Positions 7,943-16,035 of a stretch of DNA of 64,000 nucleotides are shown here, in pieces. This DNA is from Roseovarius sp. Pro17 (GTDB taxonomy: Bacteria > Pseudomonadota > Alphaproteobacteria > Rhodobacterales > Rhodobacteraceae), in contig NZ_CP141179.1 of NCBI RefSeq assembly GCF_035599575.1, forward strand, positions 2,418,001-2,482,000, read 5' to 3'. A program made the position numbers and the translations under genes. Every line of letters starts with the position of its first letter. Positions within the stretch are counted from its first letter, which is position 1. Under the pieces are notes generated by a model, which made no database searches, was not told the origin of the DNA, and was given only the letters and a program-made list of their open reading frames with translations.

Positions 7943-9190
7943 ATGAGCCTCGTCCTCGCCGGTCTGTTCATCCTCTTCCTGCTCATGGGCATCCCCATCG
8001 CCGTTGTGATCGGGGCAGCGACCACGGGCGCGCTAGGCCTGTCCGGCATCCCGCTGATGGTCGTGCCGCAGCAGATGTTTTCAGGCATCAACAGCTTTGC
8101 CCTTGTCGCCGTGCCGATGTTCGTGCTGGCGGGCGACGTAATGGCACAGGGCGAGATTTCGAAACGCCTCGTCGCGTTCGCCGACGCGATGTTCGGATTT
8201 ATCAAGGGCGGGTTGTCGATCGTGTCGGTGCTCGCGGGCATGTTCTTTGCCGCGATATCCGGCTCAGGCGCGGCGACGACCGCCGCCGTCGGCGCCAGCC
8301 TCGTGCCCGAACTCAAGCGCAAGGGATACGACCCCGCCGCCGCCGCATCGCTGATCGCGGCATCGGGCACCATCGGCGTTGTCATTCCGCCGTCGGTGCC
8401 GATGATCATCTACGCCGTCATCGCGCAGGAATCGGTGTCCAAACTTTTTCTCAACGGCTTTATACCCGGTGTCGCGATGGGCCTCGGCCTGATCGTCGTC
8501 GCGCTGATCCAAGGGCATCGGCGCGCCTATCCGCGCGGCACTCCGTTCAATATCGCCACCATCGGGCGCACGCTGCTATCGGCGATGTGGGGGCTGTTCG
8601 CGCCGCTGATCATTCTCGGCGGCATCTTTTCCGGCATCTTTACACCCTCAGAGGCCGCAGTCGTCGCGGTGAACTACGCGATCCTCGTGTCGCTGTTCAT
8701 CTACCGCGACCTGAATTTTACCCAGCTTTACCGCATCGTCGTGCGCGCTGGCGTGACGACGGCGGTCATCATGTTCGTCATCTCGGCCTCATCCGTTCTT
8801 AGCTGGGCGCTCAGCAGTTGGCAGGTGCCCGGCGCCATCGCCGATTATGCGCTGTCGCTGACCAGCAACCTTTACATGCTGCTACTGGTCATCATGATGA
8901 TCATCCTCATCACTGGCGTTTTCCTCGAGACCGCCTCAGCCCTCGTCATCCTGACGCCGATGCTGCTGCCGCTGGCATTGCAACTGGGCCTTGGAACAGT
9001 GCATTTCGGCATCGTCATCGTCGTTGGACTCGCCATCGGAATGGTTACGCCGCCCGTCGCGATTAACCTGTTTGTTGCATCCACCACCGCTGACCTCCCA
9101 ATAGAAAAGATTGCTCGCGCAGTGCTGCCCTATCTCGGCATCCTGATCGTGGTTTATCTGGTCATCGGCTTCGGCCCGCTAATGTTCTGA
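7943..9190 (+). CDS. TRAP transporter large permease, DctM family
   Basis: A 415-residue polytopic inner-membrane protein that carries the sodium-coupled transport pathway. The start MSLVLAGLFILFLLMGIPIA is used because the ATG lies one base after the DctQ stop; the in-frame extension to 7910 would overlap DctQ. Family blocks include VAVPMFVLAGDVMAQG, the ISGSGAATTAAVGA loop, the SGTIGVVIPPSVPMIIYAV motif and the C-terminal MVTPPVAINLFVA motif. It completes the second TRAP system of the island. The substrate is presumably the compound degraded by the 1.6-5.3 kb enzymes, or a related one. Confidence 0.94.
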   Translation: MSLVLAGLFILFLLMGIPIAVVIGAATTGALGLSGIPLMVVPQQMFSGINSFALVAVPMFVLAGDVMAQGEISKRLVAFADAMFGFIKGGLSIVSVLAGMFFAAISGSGAATTAAVGASLVPELKRKGYDPAAAASLIAASGTIGVVIPPSVPMIIYAVIAQESVSKLFLNGFIPGVAMGLGLIVVALIQGHRRAYPRGTPFNIATIGRTLLSAMWGLFAPLIILGGIFSGIFTPSEAAVVAVNYAILVSLFIYRDLNFTQLYRIVVRAGVTTAVIMFVISASSVLSWALSSWQVPGAIADYALSLTSNLYMLLLVIMMIILITGVFLETASALVILTPMLLPLALQLGLGTVHFGIVIVVGLAIGMVTPPVAINLFVASTTADLPIEKIARAVLPYLGILIVVYLVIGFGPLMF

Positions 9191-9531
9191 GACGGACCGA
9201 ACCCGATGACCGGGCGTTCGATTGCCAAGAACGGACAGTGACAGCCACTATAGATCCATCCGTCCCACGGACCCATGCGCGGGCCGCAAACCCGGCATGC
9301 CGGAACTTCTGATTTGATCTGTGAGTTTTGTTAACAGAAACGGCTTGAAGTCAGCGCAAGCAAATCCAGCCGCCGGTCAGGTCACAATCATGGACCGCGA
9401 AATTTTGCATCCCGACCAAGAAGGGCCAAGGGCATGCATCAGGCGATCAACGCCAATTGATGCACTGTTGTCGATCTTCGAAATTCACGCACCGCGTAGA
9501 TTGAGTGCAATAATTTAAGAGGACTATCACA
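9191..9531. other. Non-coding gap between TRAP operon and SDR gene
   Basis: These 341 bases hold no convincing gene; a 65-codon ORF at 9321-9518 shows no recognisable protein pattern. TGTTAACA at 9329-9336 is an 8-bp palindrome that could be an operator. The promoter and the GAGGA ribosome-binding site of the SDR gene lie at the right end. Confidence 0.5.
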
Positions 9532-10269
9532 ATGAAAAATCAGGTTGTCATCGTTACAGGCGGCGCGGCTGGCATTGGTGGGGCGATCACTATCGAACTG
9601 GTGCAGCGCGGCGCATCGGTTGTCGCCGTCGATACCAACGATGAGGCGGGCAAAGAGATCGCCAAAATCAACCCCGACCGCATTGCGTTTCTGAAAGGCG
9701 ATATCTCAGAGGAATCTGTAGCCAAGGAGGCGCTCGAACTGGCGCTTTCTAAATTTGGAAAGCTTACAGGTCTGGTCAACAACGCCCACGCCTCAAGGCA
9801 AAAGCCGTTGCTTGACCTCACTCAGGATGACTGGGCGCTGTCCATTGGCACCGGCCTGAACGGGACGCTGAATTTCATGAAGGCGGCGCATCCAGAGCTA
9901 GCCAAAAACGGCGGCTCCATCGTGAATTTTGGGTCCGGCGCGGGCCTGAATGGGCAGAAAAATCAGGCCAGCTATGCAGCGGCCAAAGAGGCAATTCGTG
10001 GCCTTAGCCGTGTTGCGGCCAACGAATGGGCCGAGGACGGCATTCGCGTAAACATCGTGTGCCCACTGGCCCTGACCGAAGGCGTCGCGAAATGGAAAGA
10101 AACCCACCGCGACCAATACGACGAGGTTGCAGAGGGTATCCCGCTTGGCCGGTTCGGCAACCCGCAAAAGGATATCGCACCAGTCGTTGCGTTCCTTCTG
10201 GGCGAGGACAGTCAATACATGACCGGGCAGACGCTGATGGCAGACGGCGGTAAAATCATGCTCAGGTAG
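9532..10269 (+). CDS. Short-chain dehydrogenase/reductase (SDR)
   Basis: A 245-residue classical SDR. TGGAAGIGGAI near residues 9-19 is the nucleotide-binding glycine motif, and D34 after the second strand suggests NAD preference. LVNNAHAS replaces the usual NNAG, with His for Gly at that position. The catalytic Ser lies in VNFGSGAGLNG, and the YxxxK pair is YAAAKEA. The C-terminal GQTLMADGGKIML matches the family end. It is spaced away from the TRAP operon and may belong to the ABC-transporter cluster to the right, but it is on the opposite strand and separated by a rearranged stretch. The substrate is unknown. Confidence 0.85.
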   Translation: MKNQVVIVTGGAAGIGGAITIELVQRGASVVAVDTNDEAGKEIAKINPDRIAFLKGDISEESVAKEALELALSKFGKLTGLVNNAHASRQKPLLDLTQDDWALSIGTGLNGTLNFMKAAHPELAKNGGSIVNFGSGAGLNGQKNQASYAAAKEAIRGLSRVAANEWAEDGIRVNIVCPLALTEGVAKWKETHRDQYDEVAEGIPLGRFGNPQKDIAPVVAFLLGEDSQYMTGQTLMADGGKIMLR

Positions 10270-10323
10270 TAGGGACCGACATCGCATTTTTCATCAGGCC
10301 AGACGCGTTTGTGCCCAGCCTGA

Positions 10324-10521
10324 TTTCGGAACTGGGCAGAACGTCTGGTGATTTCAACCGGACCCAAAAGCAACTTTTTCGGCATGGACAATATCGAAAA
10401 GAATGCCCTGCCGATGGGAACGGTTAAGGCTGCCGTCTCACTTCGCAATTTTCTGCTTCATGAGGCCGGACGCTATACCTAGGTCGAAGACGAAAAGCGA
10501 AAGATGCGCGAGCAACTATAA
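10324..10521 (+). pseudogene. Decayed coding fragment with in-frame stop
   Basis: A frame open from 10324 reads protein-like, including ERLVISTGPKSNFFGMDNIE, then a TAG at 10480-10482, then VEDEKRKMREQL and TAA at 10519-10521. The residue pattern on both sides of the TAG is protein-like (charged, helix-forming), which suggests one former gene. The family was not recognised. It lies in the 346-base gap between the SDR gene and the aminotransferase gene, beside another gene fragment. Confidence 0.35.
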
Positions 10522-10525
10522 AAGC

Positions 10526-10609
10526 ATGCGTTGGAAAACCGCATATCGCTCGTTCTATTACGAAACTCCCGACGCGCCCGAGGATATCGTGCTGGACCCC
10601 AAGCGCGCC
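10526..10609 (+). pseudogene. Truncated inverted copy of the 5' end of the cysteine-hydrolase gene at 12606
   Basis: The 28 codons beginning MRWKTAYRSFYYETPDAPED match the first 28 residues of the isochorismatase-like protein encoded on the minus strand from 12606 (MNWKTAYRSFYYETADAPED), with only a few nucleotide differences. Similarity stops at about 10606-10609, just before the stop of the aminotransferase gene at 10616. The sequence upstream of the ATG does not match, so only the start of the gene was duplicated or retained. Confidence 0.8.
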
Positions 10610-10615
10610 GCAAAC

Positions 10616-11929
10616 CTACCAGCCCTCGAACCCGGTGATATCGTCCGCACCGATGACTCCGCGCGCCACGTCCGACAGCGCCTGATCCAGAATTGAGAGC
10701 CCGCGATCTGCCTCGGACCTGGTCAGCGTCAGTGGCGGAGTGAACTCCAACACGTTCGAGTCGACGCCGACATAGTAAAGTACCAGCCCCAGTTGATGGG
10801 CACGATAGACCGTAAGCGCTGTTTCCAGCGACGCGGGTGCCATGTCGTCGCCCTTTGTCAGTTCGGCGCCCAGTGCCAGACCTTTGCCGCGCACCTCGCC
10901 GATCCATGGATGCTGCCGTGCCAATCGCTTGAGGCCGCTCGCCAGATGGGTGCCAACGTCAGCGGCGTTTTCAGTCAGCCCCTCACGCTCAATCGTGTCC
11001 AGAACGGCCAAAGCCGCCGATGCACAGACCGGATTGCCATGCAGCGTCTGGAACGAAAAGGCAGAGGCGTGGTTCATCACCGCCTCAGGCCCGACCGCCG
11101 CCGATATGGGCAGGCCGCCGCCCAGCGCCTTGCCAAAGACGACGATATCCGGCTCGATGTCCAGATGCTGGAAACAATGCAGCAGCCCGGTGCGCCCCAG
11201 CCCTACCTTGACCTCGTCACAGACCAGAAGGATGCCGTGCTGGCGGCAAAGCGTCTGAACCTCAGCAAAGAACCCGTCGGGCGCGACCAGCATGCCACCA
11301 TCCGACTGGATCGGCTCGATGAACATCGCGGCGACGTCGCTGGCCGGGATTTCGCCGTCCAGCAGCGCGCGCAGGCGTCCAAGGCTACGCTCGGCGGCGG
11401 CCTCGGGCCCGCCATCCCGAAACGGGTTCGGAAACGGGATCAGCGACAGGCCCGGCAACCGCGCGACTGCGTCCTGCACCGGATGTCCGGACACGGCGAC
11501 TGATCCGGTCGTGCCACCGTGATAGCCGCCCTCAAAGGCAATGATGCGCGAGCGACCCGTCGCCGCCAGCACAGCGCGCGCGACCGTCTCATTCGCGTCC
11601 GAACCGGAATGACCCAGCCAGACACGGCCCCCCGCCCGCTCGGGCACAAGGGACAGCAATTGTTCGGCCAACTCGACCGCAGGCTCAGTCGCCGATGATA
11701 GCAGGCTTGCCCCCGCCTGCGAAGTCAGCGCACGCGTCACTGCCTCGCGGATCGCAGGGTGCGCATGGCCCAGACCAACCGCACCCCAGGAGCCGGAGAA
11801 ATCCAGCAGCTCGCGCCCGTCATCCGATGTCAGCCAGCACCCCTGCCCTCCCGTCACCGCCTGCGGAAAGAACCGCAGATGCGACATGCATGACAAGGCC
11901 GCCGCATCGCGCGCATAGAGGTCCACCAT
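10616..11929 (-). CDS. Class III pyridoxal-phosphate aminotransferase
   Basis: A 437-residue fold-type I PLP enzyme of the omega/class III group. The GTG-free start MVDLYARDAAALSCMSHLRF is used because its ATG overlaps the TGA of the upstream amidohydrolase gene. HSGSDANETVARAVLAATGR near residues 107-126 binds the cofactor phosphate, CDEVKVGLGRTG carries the PLP-ring Asp238, and DIVVFGKALGGGLPIS carries Lys267. The family includes omega-amino-acid:pyruvate, diamine and ornithine transaminases and glutamate-1-semialdehyde mutase. It is the last gene of the ABC-transporter operon, so it probably deaminates an amine released by the amidohydrolases; the amino donor is unknown. Confidence 0.87.
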   Translation of the reverse strand: MVDLYARDAAALSCMSHLRFFPQAVTGGQGCWLTSDDGRELLDFSGSWGAVGLGHAHPAIREAVTRALTSQAGASLLSSATEPAVELAEQLLSLVPERAGGRVWLGHSGSDANETVARAVLAATGRSRIIAFEGGYHGGTTGSVAVSGHPVQDAVARLPGLSLIPFPNPFRDGGPEAAAERSLGRLRALLDGEIPASDVAAMFIEPIQSDGGMLVAPDGFFAEVQTLCRQHGILLVCDEVKVGLGRTGLLHCFQHLDIEPDIVVFGKALGGGLPISAAVGPEAVMNHASAFSFQTLHGNPVCASAALAVLDTIEREGLTENAADVGTHLASGLKRLARQHPWIGEVRGKGLALGAELTKGDDMAPASLETALTVYRAHQLGLVLYYVGVDSNVLEFTPPLTLTRSEADRGLSILDQALSDVARGVIGADDITGFEGW

Positions 11930-12606
11930 CACGCGGCCCCTTGAACAAAGCCCTCTACTTCGCCGCGTTTGGCAACGTGGCAATAGATCATATTGATGAT
12001 GCGCAACTCAGCCTCGTGCAGCTCCATCGTGGCGGCGGCGCAGCAATCGTCGACAACGACGACGCCAAAGCTTTCGTCCGCAAGGCTGCGCACGGTCGAG
12101 GACACGCATTGATCGGTAAAAATACCCGCGACGATGACATCGGTGATGTCCATGTTGCGCAGGATCAGCCGCAGGTTGGTGCCGGTTAGCGCGCTATCGG
12201 TCGTCTTTTCCACCGTGATTTCGTCGCCCTTAGGGGCCAGTTCATCGACGATCTGCGCCTCCTCCAGATTTTTGGGCAACAGCAGATAGTTGAAGCCGGG
12301 CTTTTTCTGACTGAGCGAGCGGTCGCGCCCGTCCTCCTTGTGACAGGCGATGCGGGCGTGGATCACCTCGATCCCCTTGGCGCGGCAACTCTCGATCAGC
12401 TTGGCGCAGTTCGGGATCACCGTGTCGTTCATCCGGGTGTAAAATGGCTGCCAACGGGCGGTTTCCTCGGGCGTATCCTTGTCCTCGAGGTAGGTTTTTT
12501 GCACGTCGATCATCAGCAGCGCGGTGCGCTTGGGGTCCAGCACGATATCCTCGGGCGCGTCGGCGGTTTCGTAATAGAACGAACGATATGCGGTTTTCCA
12601 GTTCAT
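11929..12606 (-). CDS. Isochorismatase-like cysteine hydrolase (amidohydrolase) 1
   Basis: A 225-residue member of the isochorismatase/cysteine-hydrolase superfamily. The catalytic triad is visible as Asp in LLMIDVQKTY, Lys in TVEKTTDSALTGT and Cys in AGIFTDQCVSSTVRSLAD. Members with this Cys triad cleave C-N bonds in ureido acids, carbamoyl compounds, maleamate or biuret, rather than isochorismate. The gene overlaps the permease start by 4 bases on one side and the aminotransferase by 1 base on the other, so it is tightly coupled to the operon. The first 28 codons are duplicated in inverted orientation at 10526-10609. Confidence 0.85.
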   Translation of the reverse strand: MNWKTAYRSFYYETADAPEDIVLDPKRTALLMIDVQKTYLEDKDTPEETARWQPFYTRMNDTVIPNCAKLIESCRAKGIEVIHARIACHKEDGRDRSLSQKKPGFNYLLLPKNLEEAQIVDELAPKGDEITVEKTTDSALTGTNLRLILRNMDITDVIVAGIFTDQCVSSTVRSLADESFGVVVVDDCCAAATMELHEAELRIINMIYCHVAKRGEVEGFVQGAA

Positions 12607-13628
12607 GGTTTTTCTCCAGTGCGTCGTTTCAGAGTTAGCAATGTCCCGATCTCGCGTGCCGGGAACAGCCCACCGGGGCGCAGAGACAGAACGGCGATCA
12701 TGGCGAGGGCCAGCACGATTTCGGTCAGGCCGATCACTTGGTCAGCCATGATACCCGCCTCGTTTATCGTCGCCTCCAATGTGCGCAGCGCCTCATAGGC
12801 GAAGGTCACGATCAGCGTGCCGATGACAGCGCCCGTCACGGTATTCGCGCCGCCGATCACCAGCATGGACAGGATCAGAAACGTTTCCTTGAGGTAGAAC
12901 GCACGCGGCGAAAACGAGGTCACGAAATGCCCCCAAAGCGCGCCGCCGATCCCGGCAAAGAGCGCGGCAAGGATAAAGGCCAGCCATCTCAACTTGACGA
13001 TCTTGACGCCGATGGCGGCGGCTGCGACCTCATCATCGCGGCTGGCGCGCAGCAATTGCCCGGTGCGCGATTCCTTGAAGAAGAGCGCGCCCAACAACGC
13101 CGCGACGGCAGCGCCGCAGGCCAGCCACAGGCTGGTCGCCTCGGGGATGCCAAACAGGGTGCGTGGGCCATTGGTGACCGCGCTCCAATGCGTCAGGATG
13201 GTGTGCAGCACGACCAGCAGCGCGAATGACGTGATGACCGCAGCCGCATCCGACAGCCGCATCAGCGGATAGGACAGCACCGCCGCCACCAGCGCCGCCA
13301 CCAGCCCGCCGATGAGGATAGTGAGGTACGGGCTAAGCTGCACGTTTTCGAGGATCGGATAGAGATCGGGCAGCGCCATGCCCTTCATCCGGTCAGGGAT
13401 CGACAGGACCGCAGAAGTGTACGCCCCCACCCCCATGAAGCCGATATGCGCGAACGAGAGGATGCCCGAATTGCCCATGAAAACCTGAAGGCCCAGCACA
13501 AGGATCATCGACACGAACATCGTCGTTGCGATCCTCTCATAGAGGCGGATGCCCATGAATTGCGCCAGCAGCGCCGCCGCCACGATCAGCGCGCCAAGGA
13601 TCAAAAGGGTCAGGATGTTTCTTTGCAT
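12603..13628 (-). CDS. Branched-chain amino-acid-type ABC transporter permease, LivM family
   Basis: A 341-residue polytopic membrane protein with the LivM signature VFMGNSGILSFAHIGFMGVG near residues 49-68 and the GxxGAxxGHFVTSFSPR region about residue 230. A GGANTVTGAVIGT block follows, the usual coupling region. The C-terminus extends past the last helix with a short charged tail. It pairs with the LivH-type permease four bases upstream. HAAT-family systems of this type also import urea, amides and short peptides, so the name does not fix the substrate. Confidence 0.9.
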   Translation of the reverse strand: MQRNILTLLILGALIVAAALLAQFMGIRLYERIATTMFVSMILVLGLQVFMGNSGILSFAHIGFMGVGAYTSAVLSIPDRMKGMALPDLYPILENVQLSPYLTILIGGLVAALVAAVLSYPLMRLSDAAAVITSFALLVVLHTILTHWSAVTNGPRTLFGIPEATSLWLACGAAVAALLGALFFKESRTGQLLRASRDDEVAAAAIGVKIVKLRWLAFILAALFAGIGGALWGHFVTSFSPRAFYLKETFLILSMLVIGGANTVTGAVIGTLIVTFAYEALRTLEATINEAGIMADQVIGLTEIVLALAMIAVLSLRPGGLFPAREIGTLLTLKRRTGEKP

Positions 13629-13632
13629 GATC

Positions 13633-14523
13633 TCAGGTCCGCTGTCCGCTGGCCGGACCCTTCATAAGCCCATCAGGGCGCCACAGAAGGATCAGGATAA
13701 CGAGGCTAAAGGTGAATGCATCGCGGAACTTCAGCAGATCCTGCGACAGCGTGTAGTTCAGCGTCGTGTCAATAAAGGCGAGGATGAAACCGCCCAGAAC
13801 TGCGCCCTGCAGCGACCGCATGCCGCCAATCACGCAGGCGATAAAAGCGATCAGCAGCGGCTCCAGCCCGATGCCCGGCGCCACGGTGCCGATCCGCCCG
13901 ATCCAGAGGATGCCAACCACACCTGCAAGGAACCCGCTGATCGCGAAGGCGGACGAGATGATGAGGTTCGCCGGCACGCCCAGCATCCGCGCCATGGTGA
14001 AATTTGTCGCCGCCGCGCGCATCGCAATGCCAAGGACGGTCTTCTGCATGAGCCACGCGAACAGACCCAGCAGCACAACTGCCGCAACGATGGTGATGAT
14101 ATCGCGCATCGGTGTCGACACGCCTGCGATCATCACGCTTTGCGAGAATATCTCGGGCAGCGGCACGCTGCGCGGACGCGGCGAAATGAACAGCAGCGCG
14201 GCGTTCTGGAGCAGGGTCGAGAACGCGAAGGATGTGATCAGAACCGCCGTCACAGACTTGGCGCGCACGGGGCGAAAGGCGACGTAGTCGGTGGCTAGTC
14301 CGGCGACCATCGCCATCACCACGCCGACCGCCGCCATCACCAGCCACGGCAGGGGCGAGCCGCCCACCAGATGCATGGTATAGCCCGCCACCATGATCAG
14401 TTCGCCGTATGCGAAGTTAACCAGTTTCAGAATGCCGTAAACCAGCACCAGCCCCAGCGCCATCAGCGCGTAGGCCCCACCGAGGCTAAGCACGTTGATG
14501 ATGAACTGTATCGCGAAATCCAT
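13633..14523 (-). CDS. Branched-chain amino-acid-type ABC transporter permease, LivH family
   Basis: A 296-residue inner-membrane permease. The N-terminal LSLGGAYALMALGLVLVYGI and LVNFAYGELIMVAGY motifs are diagnostic of LivH. The ATP-binding-subunit contact region is ACVIGGMRSLQGAVLGGFIL near residues 235-254. It lies 3 bases after the ATPase gene and 4 bases before the LivM-type gene, so it is part of one transcript. Together with that protein it forms the channel of a HAAT-family importer. Confidence 0.92.
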   Translation of the reverse strand: MDFAIQFIINVLSLGGAYALMALGLVLVYGILKLVNFAYGELIMVAGYTMHLVGGSPLPWLVMAAVGVVMAMVAGLATDYVAFRPVRAKSVTAVLITSFAFSTLLQNAALLFISPRPRSVPLPEIFSQSVMIAGVSTPMRDIITIVAAVVLLGLFAWLMQKTVLGIAMRAAATNFTMARMLGVPANLIISSAFAISGFLAGVVGILWIGRIGTVAPGIGLEPLLIAFIACVIGGMRSLQGAVLGGFILAFIDTTLNYTLSQDLLKFRDAFTFSLVILILLWRPDGLMKGPASGQRT

Positions 14524-14526
14524 GCC

Positions 14527-15234
14527 TCAGCCCCCCAGATAGAGTGCATCGAGATCGGTCGACGACGCGATCTCTTGCGCGGTGCCGCTGCCCGCGATTT
14601 CGCCAAGGCGCAGCACATAGGCGCGGTCGGCAACCTGTAGCGCCTTGCGCGCGTTCTGCTCGACCAGCAGGATCGTCAGCTTTTGCGCCTTCAGCTCGGC
14701 GATCATCTCGAAAATCTGATCCACGATGGCCGGGGCAAGACCAAGCGACGGCTCGTCCAGCAGCAGCACGCGGGGGCGCGACATCAACGCGCGCGCGACG
14801 ACCAACATCTGCTGCTCGCCGCCCGACAGCGTGCCTGCCGCCTGCTCGCGCCGCTCAGCGAGGCGCGGAAACATCTCGAACATGCGCGCGCGGTCCTCGG
14901 CCACAGCCTTGCGCGCGCTGCGGCGCACATAGGCGCCAAGGGTAAGATTCTGATCGACCGTAAGGTCGGGAAAAACATCGCGCGTTTCAGGCACCGTCGC
15001 CACGCCTGCGCGGCACATCGCCTCGGGGCTGGCCGACGTCATGTCCTTGCCGTCCAGCGTGACGCTGCCGCCTGCGGCCTTGATCGCGCCCGCAACGCAG
15101 AGGATGGACGACGATTTGCCCGCGCCGTTCGCGCCCAGCAGCGTCACCAACTCGCCATCGGCGACGCTGAACGACACACCGCGCACGGCATGGACGGCGC
15201 CATAACGCACGTGGAGATCCTTGACGTCAATCAT
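14527..15234 (-). CDS. ABC transporter ATP-binding protein, LivF family
   Basis: A 235-residue ATPase. Walker A is GANGAGKSS near residues 34-42, the signature motif is TLSGGEQQML, Walker B is VLLLDEPSLGLAP, and the switch His is replaced by a Gln-containing LLVEQNARKAL segment, as is normal for LivF. It overlaps the LivG-type gene by 8 bases. The small-format C-terminus (no extra domain) matches LivF. It energises the importer with the LivG-type subunit. Confidence 0.94.
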   Translation of the reverse strand: MIDVKDLHVRYGAVHAVRGVSFSVADGELVTLLGANGAGKSSSILCVAGAIKAAGGSVTLDGKDMTSASPEAMCRAGVATVPETRDVFPDLTVDQNLTLGAYVRRSARKAVAEDRARMFEMFPRLAERREQAAGTLSGGEQQMLVVARALMSRPRVLLLDEPSLGLAPAIVDQIFEMIAELKAQKLTILLVEQNARKALQVADRAYVLRLGEIAGSGTAQEIASSTDLDALYLGG

Positions 15235-15973
15235 CTGCGCCGCTTCCTAGATAGGCCTCGATCACGTCACGGTTTTTGCGCACCTCGTCGGCGGATCCCT
15301 CGGCTATCGTGCGCCCGGATGAGATCACCTGCAGGCGATCACACAGCCTCATGATCAGGCTCATGTCATGATCGATGATTAGCAGGCCCAGCCCACGCTC
15401 GGCGGGCAGCGCGCGCAGGATATCCAGCAGCGCGTCGGTTTCGGCCTGATTCATACCCGCCGCAGGCTCATCCAGAAACAGGAACGACGGCTCGGCGGCC
15501 AATGCGCGCGCGATCTCGACCCGTCGCTTGTCACCGTAGCTGAGCGTGCTGCAAAGCAGGTCGGTATGACGCTCCAGCCCAAAATCGTGCAAGAGTGCAA
15601 GCGCCTTGGCTCGCGCCTCGCGGCGGCTGTCGCCGCGCGCCAACGCTGCCGTTTCGACATTTTCAAGCACCGTCATATTGTTGAACAGCCGCACGATCTG
15701 GAACGACCGCGCGACGCCCAACAGCGCAATTTTCTGCGGCTTGAGGCCGGAAATGACCCGTTCGCCAATGCGCACATCGCCGCCTGCCAGCGGCACTTGC
15801 CCGGTGATCGCGTTGATCGTCGTCGTCTTGCCCGACCCGTTCGGGCCGATCAGGCCCAGGATCTCGCCCGCCTCAAGGCTTAGCGATACCTTGTCGAGCG
15901 CCTTGAGACCGGCGAACTCGACCGAGGCATCGTTCACGACCAGCCGGGGGCGGGAATTTCCATCGTCCAGCAT
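15227..15973 (-). CDS. ABC transporter ATP-binding protein, LivG family
   Basis: A 248-residue ATPase beginning MLDDGNSRPRLVVNDASVEF. The ATG at 15973 is chosen because AAGGAACG lies before it; a TTG six codons upstream is the alternative. Walker A is GPNGSGKTT, followed by the LivG-typical GVARSFQIVRLFNNMTVLEN segment; the signature is TLSYGDKRRVEIARAL and Walker B is FLFLDEPAAGMN. The switch His lies in LGLLIIDHDMSLI. It follows the binding-protein gene after a strong hairpin (15998-16024), which probably lowers ATPase expression relative to the binding protein. Confidence 0.93.
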   Translation of the reverse strand: MLDDGNSRPRLVVNDASVEFAGLKALDKVSLSLEAGEILGLIGPNGSGKTTTINAITGQVPLAGGDVRIGERVISGLKPQKIALLGVARSFQIVRLFNNMTVLENVETAALARGDSRREARAKALALLHDFGLERHTDLLCSTLSYGDKRRVEIARALAAEPSFLFLDEPAAGMNQAETDALLDILRALPAERGLGLLIIDHDMSLIMRLCDRLQVISSGRTIAEGSADEVRKNRDVIEAYLGSGADD

Positions 15974-15997
15974 CTTTGACGTTCCTTGCAAAGAAAT

Positions 15998-16024
15998 CGG
16001 GCGGCGACTGATGGCCGCCGCCCG
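15998..16024 (-). terminator. Intercistronic hairpin between binding-protein and ATPase genes
   Basis: CGGGCGGCG at 15998-16006 pairs perfectly with CGCCGCCCG at 16016-16024, with a 9-base loop. On the transcribed minus strand it is followed by ATTTCTTT. The placement suggests partial termination or 3'-end protection that keeps the binding protein in excess. Confidence 0.7.
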
Positions 16025-16035
16025 TATGCCTTCAA

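Noticed and set aside
9321..9518. 65-codon ORF between the TRAP operon and the SDR gene
   Set aside because: No ribosome site, motif or family resemblance; the frame is probably chance.
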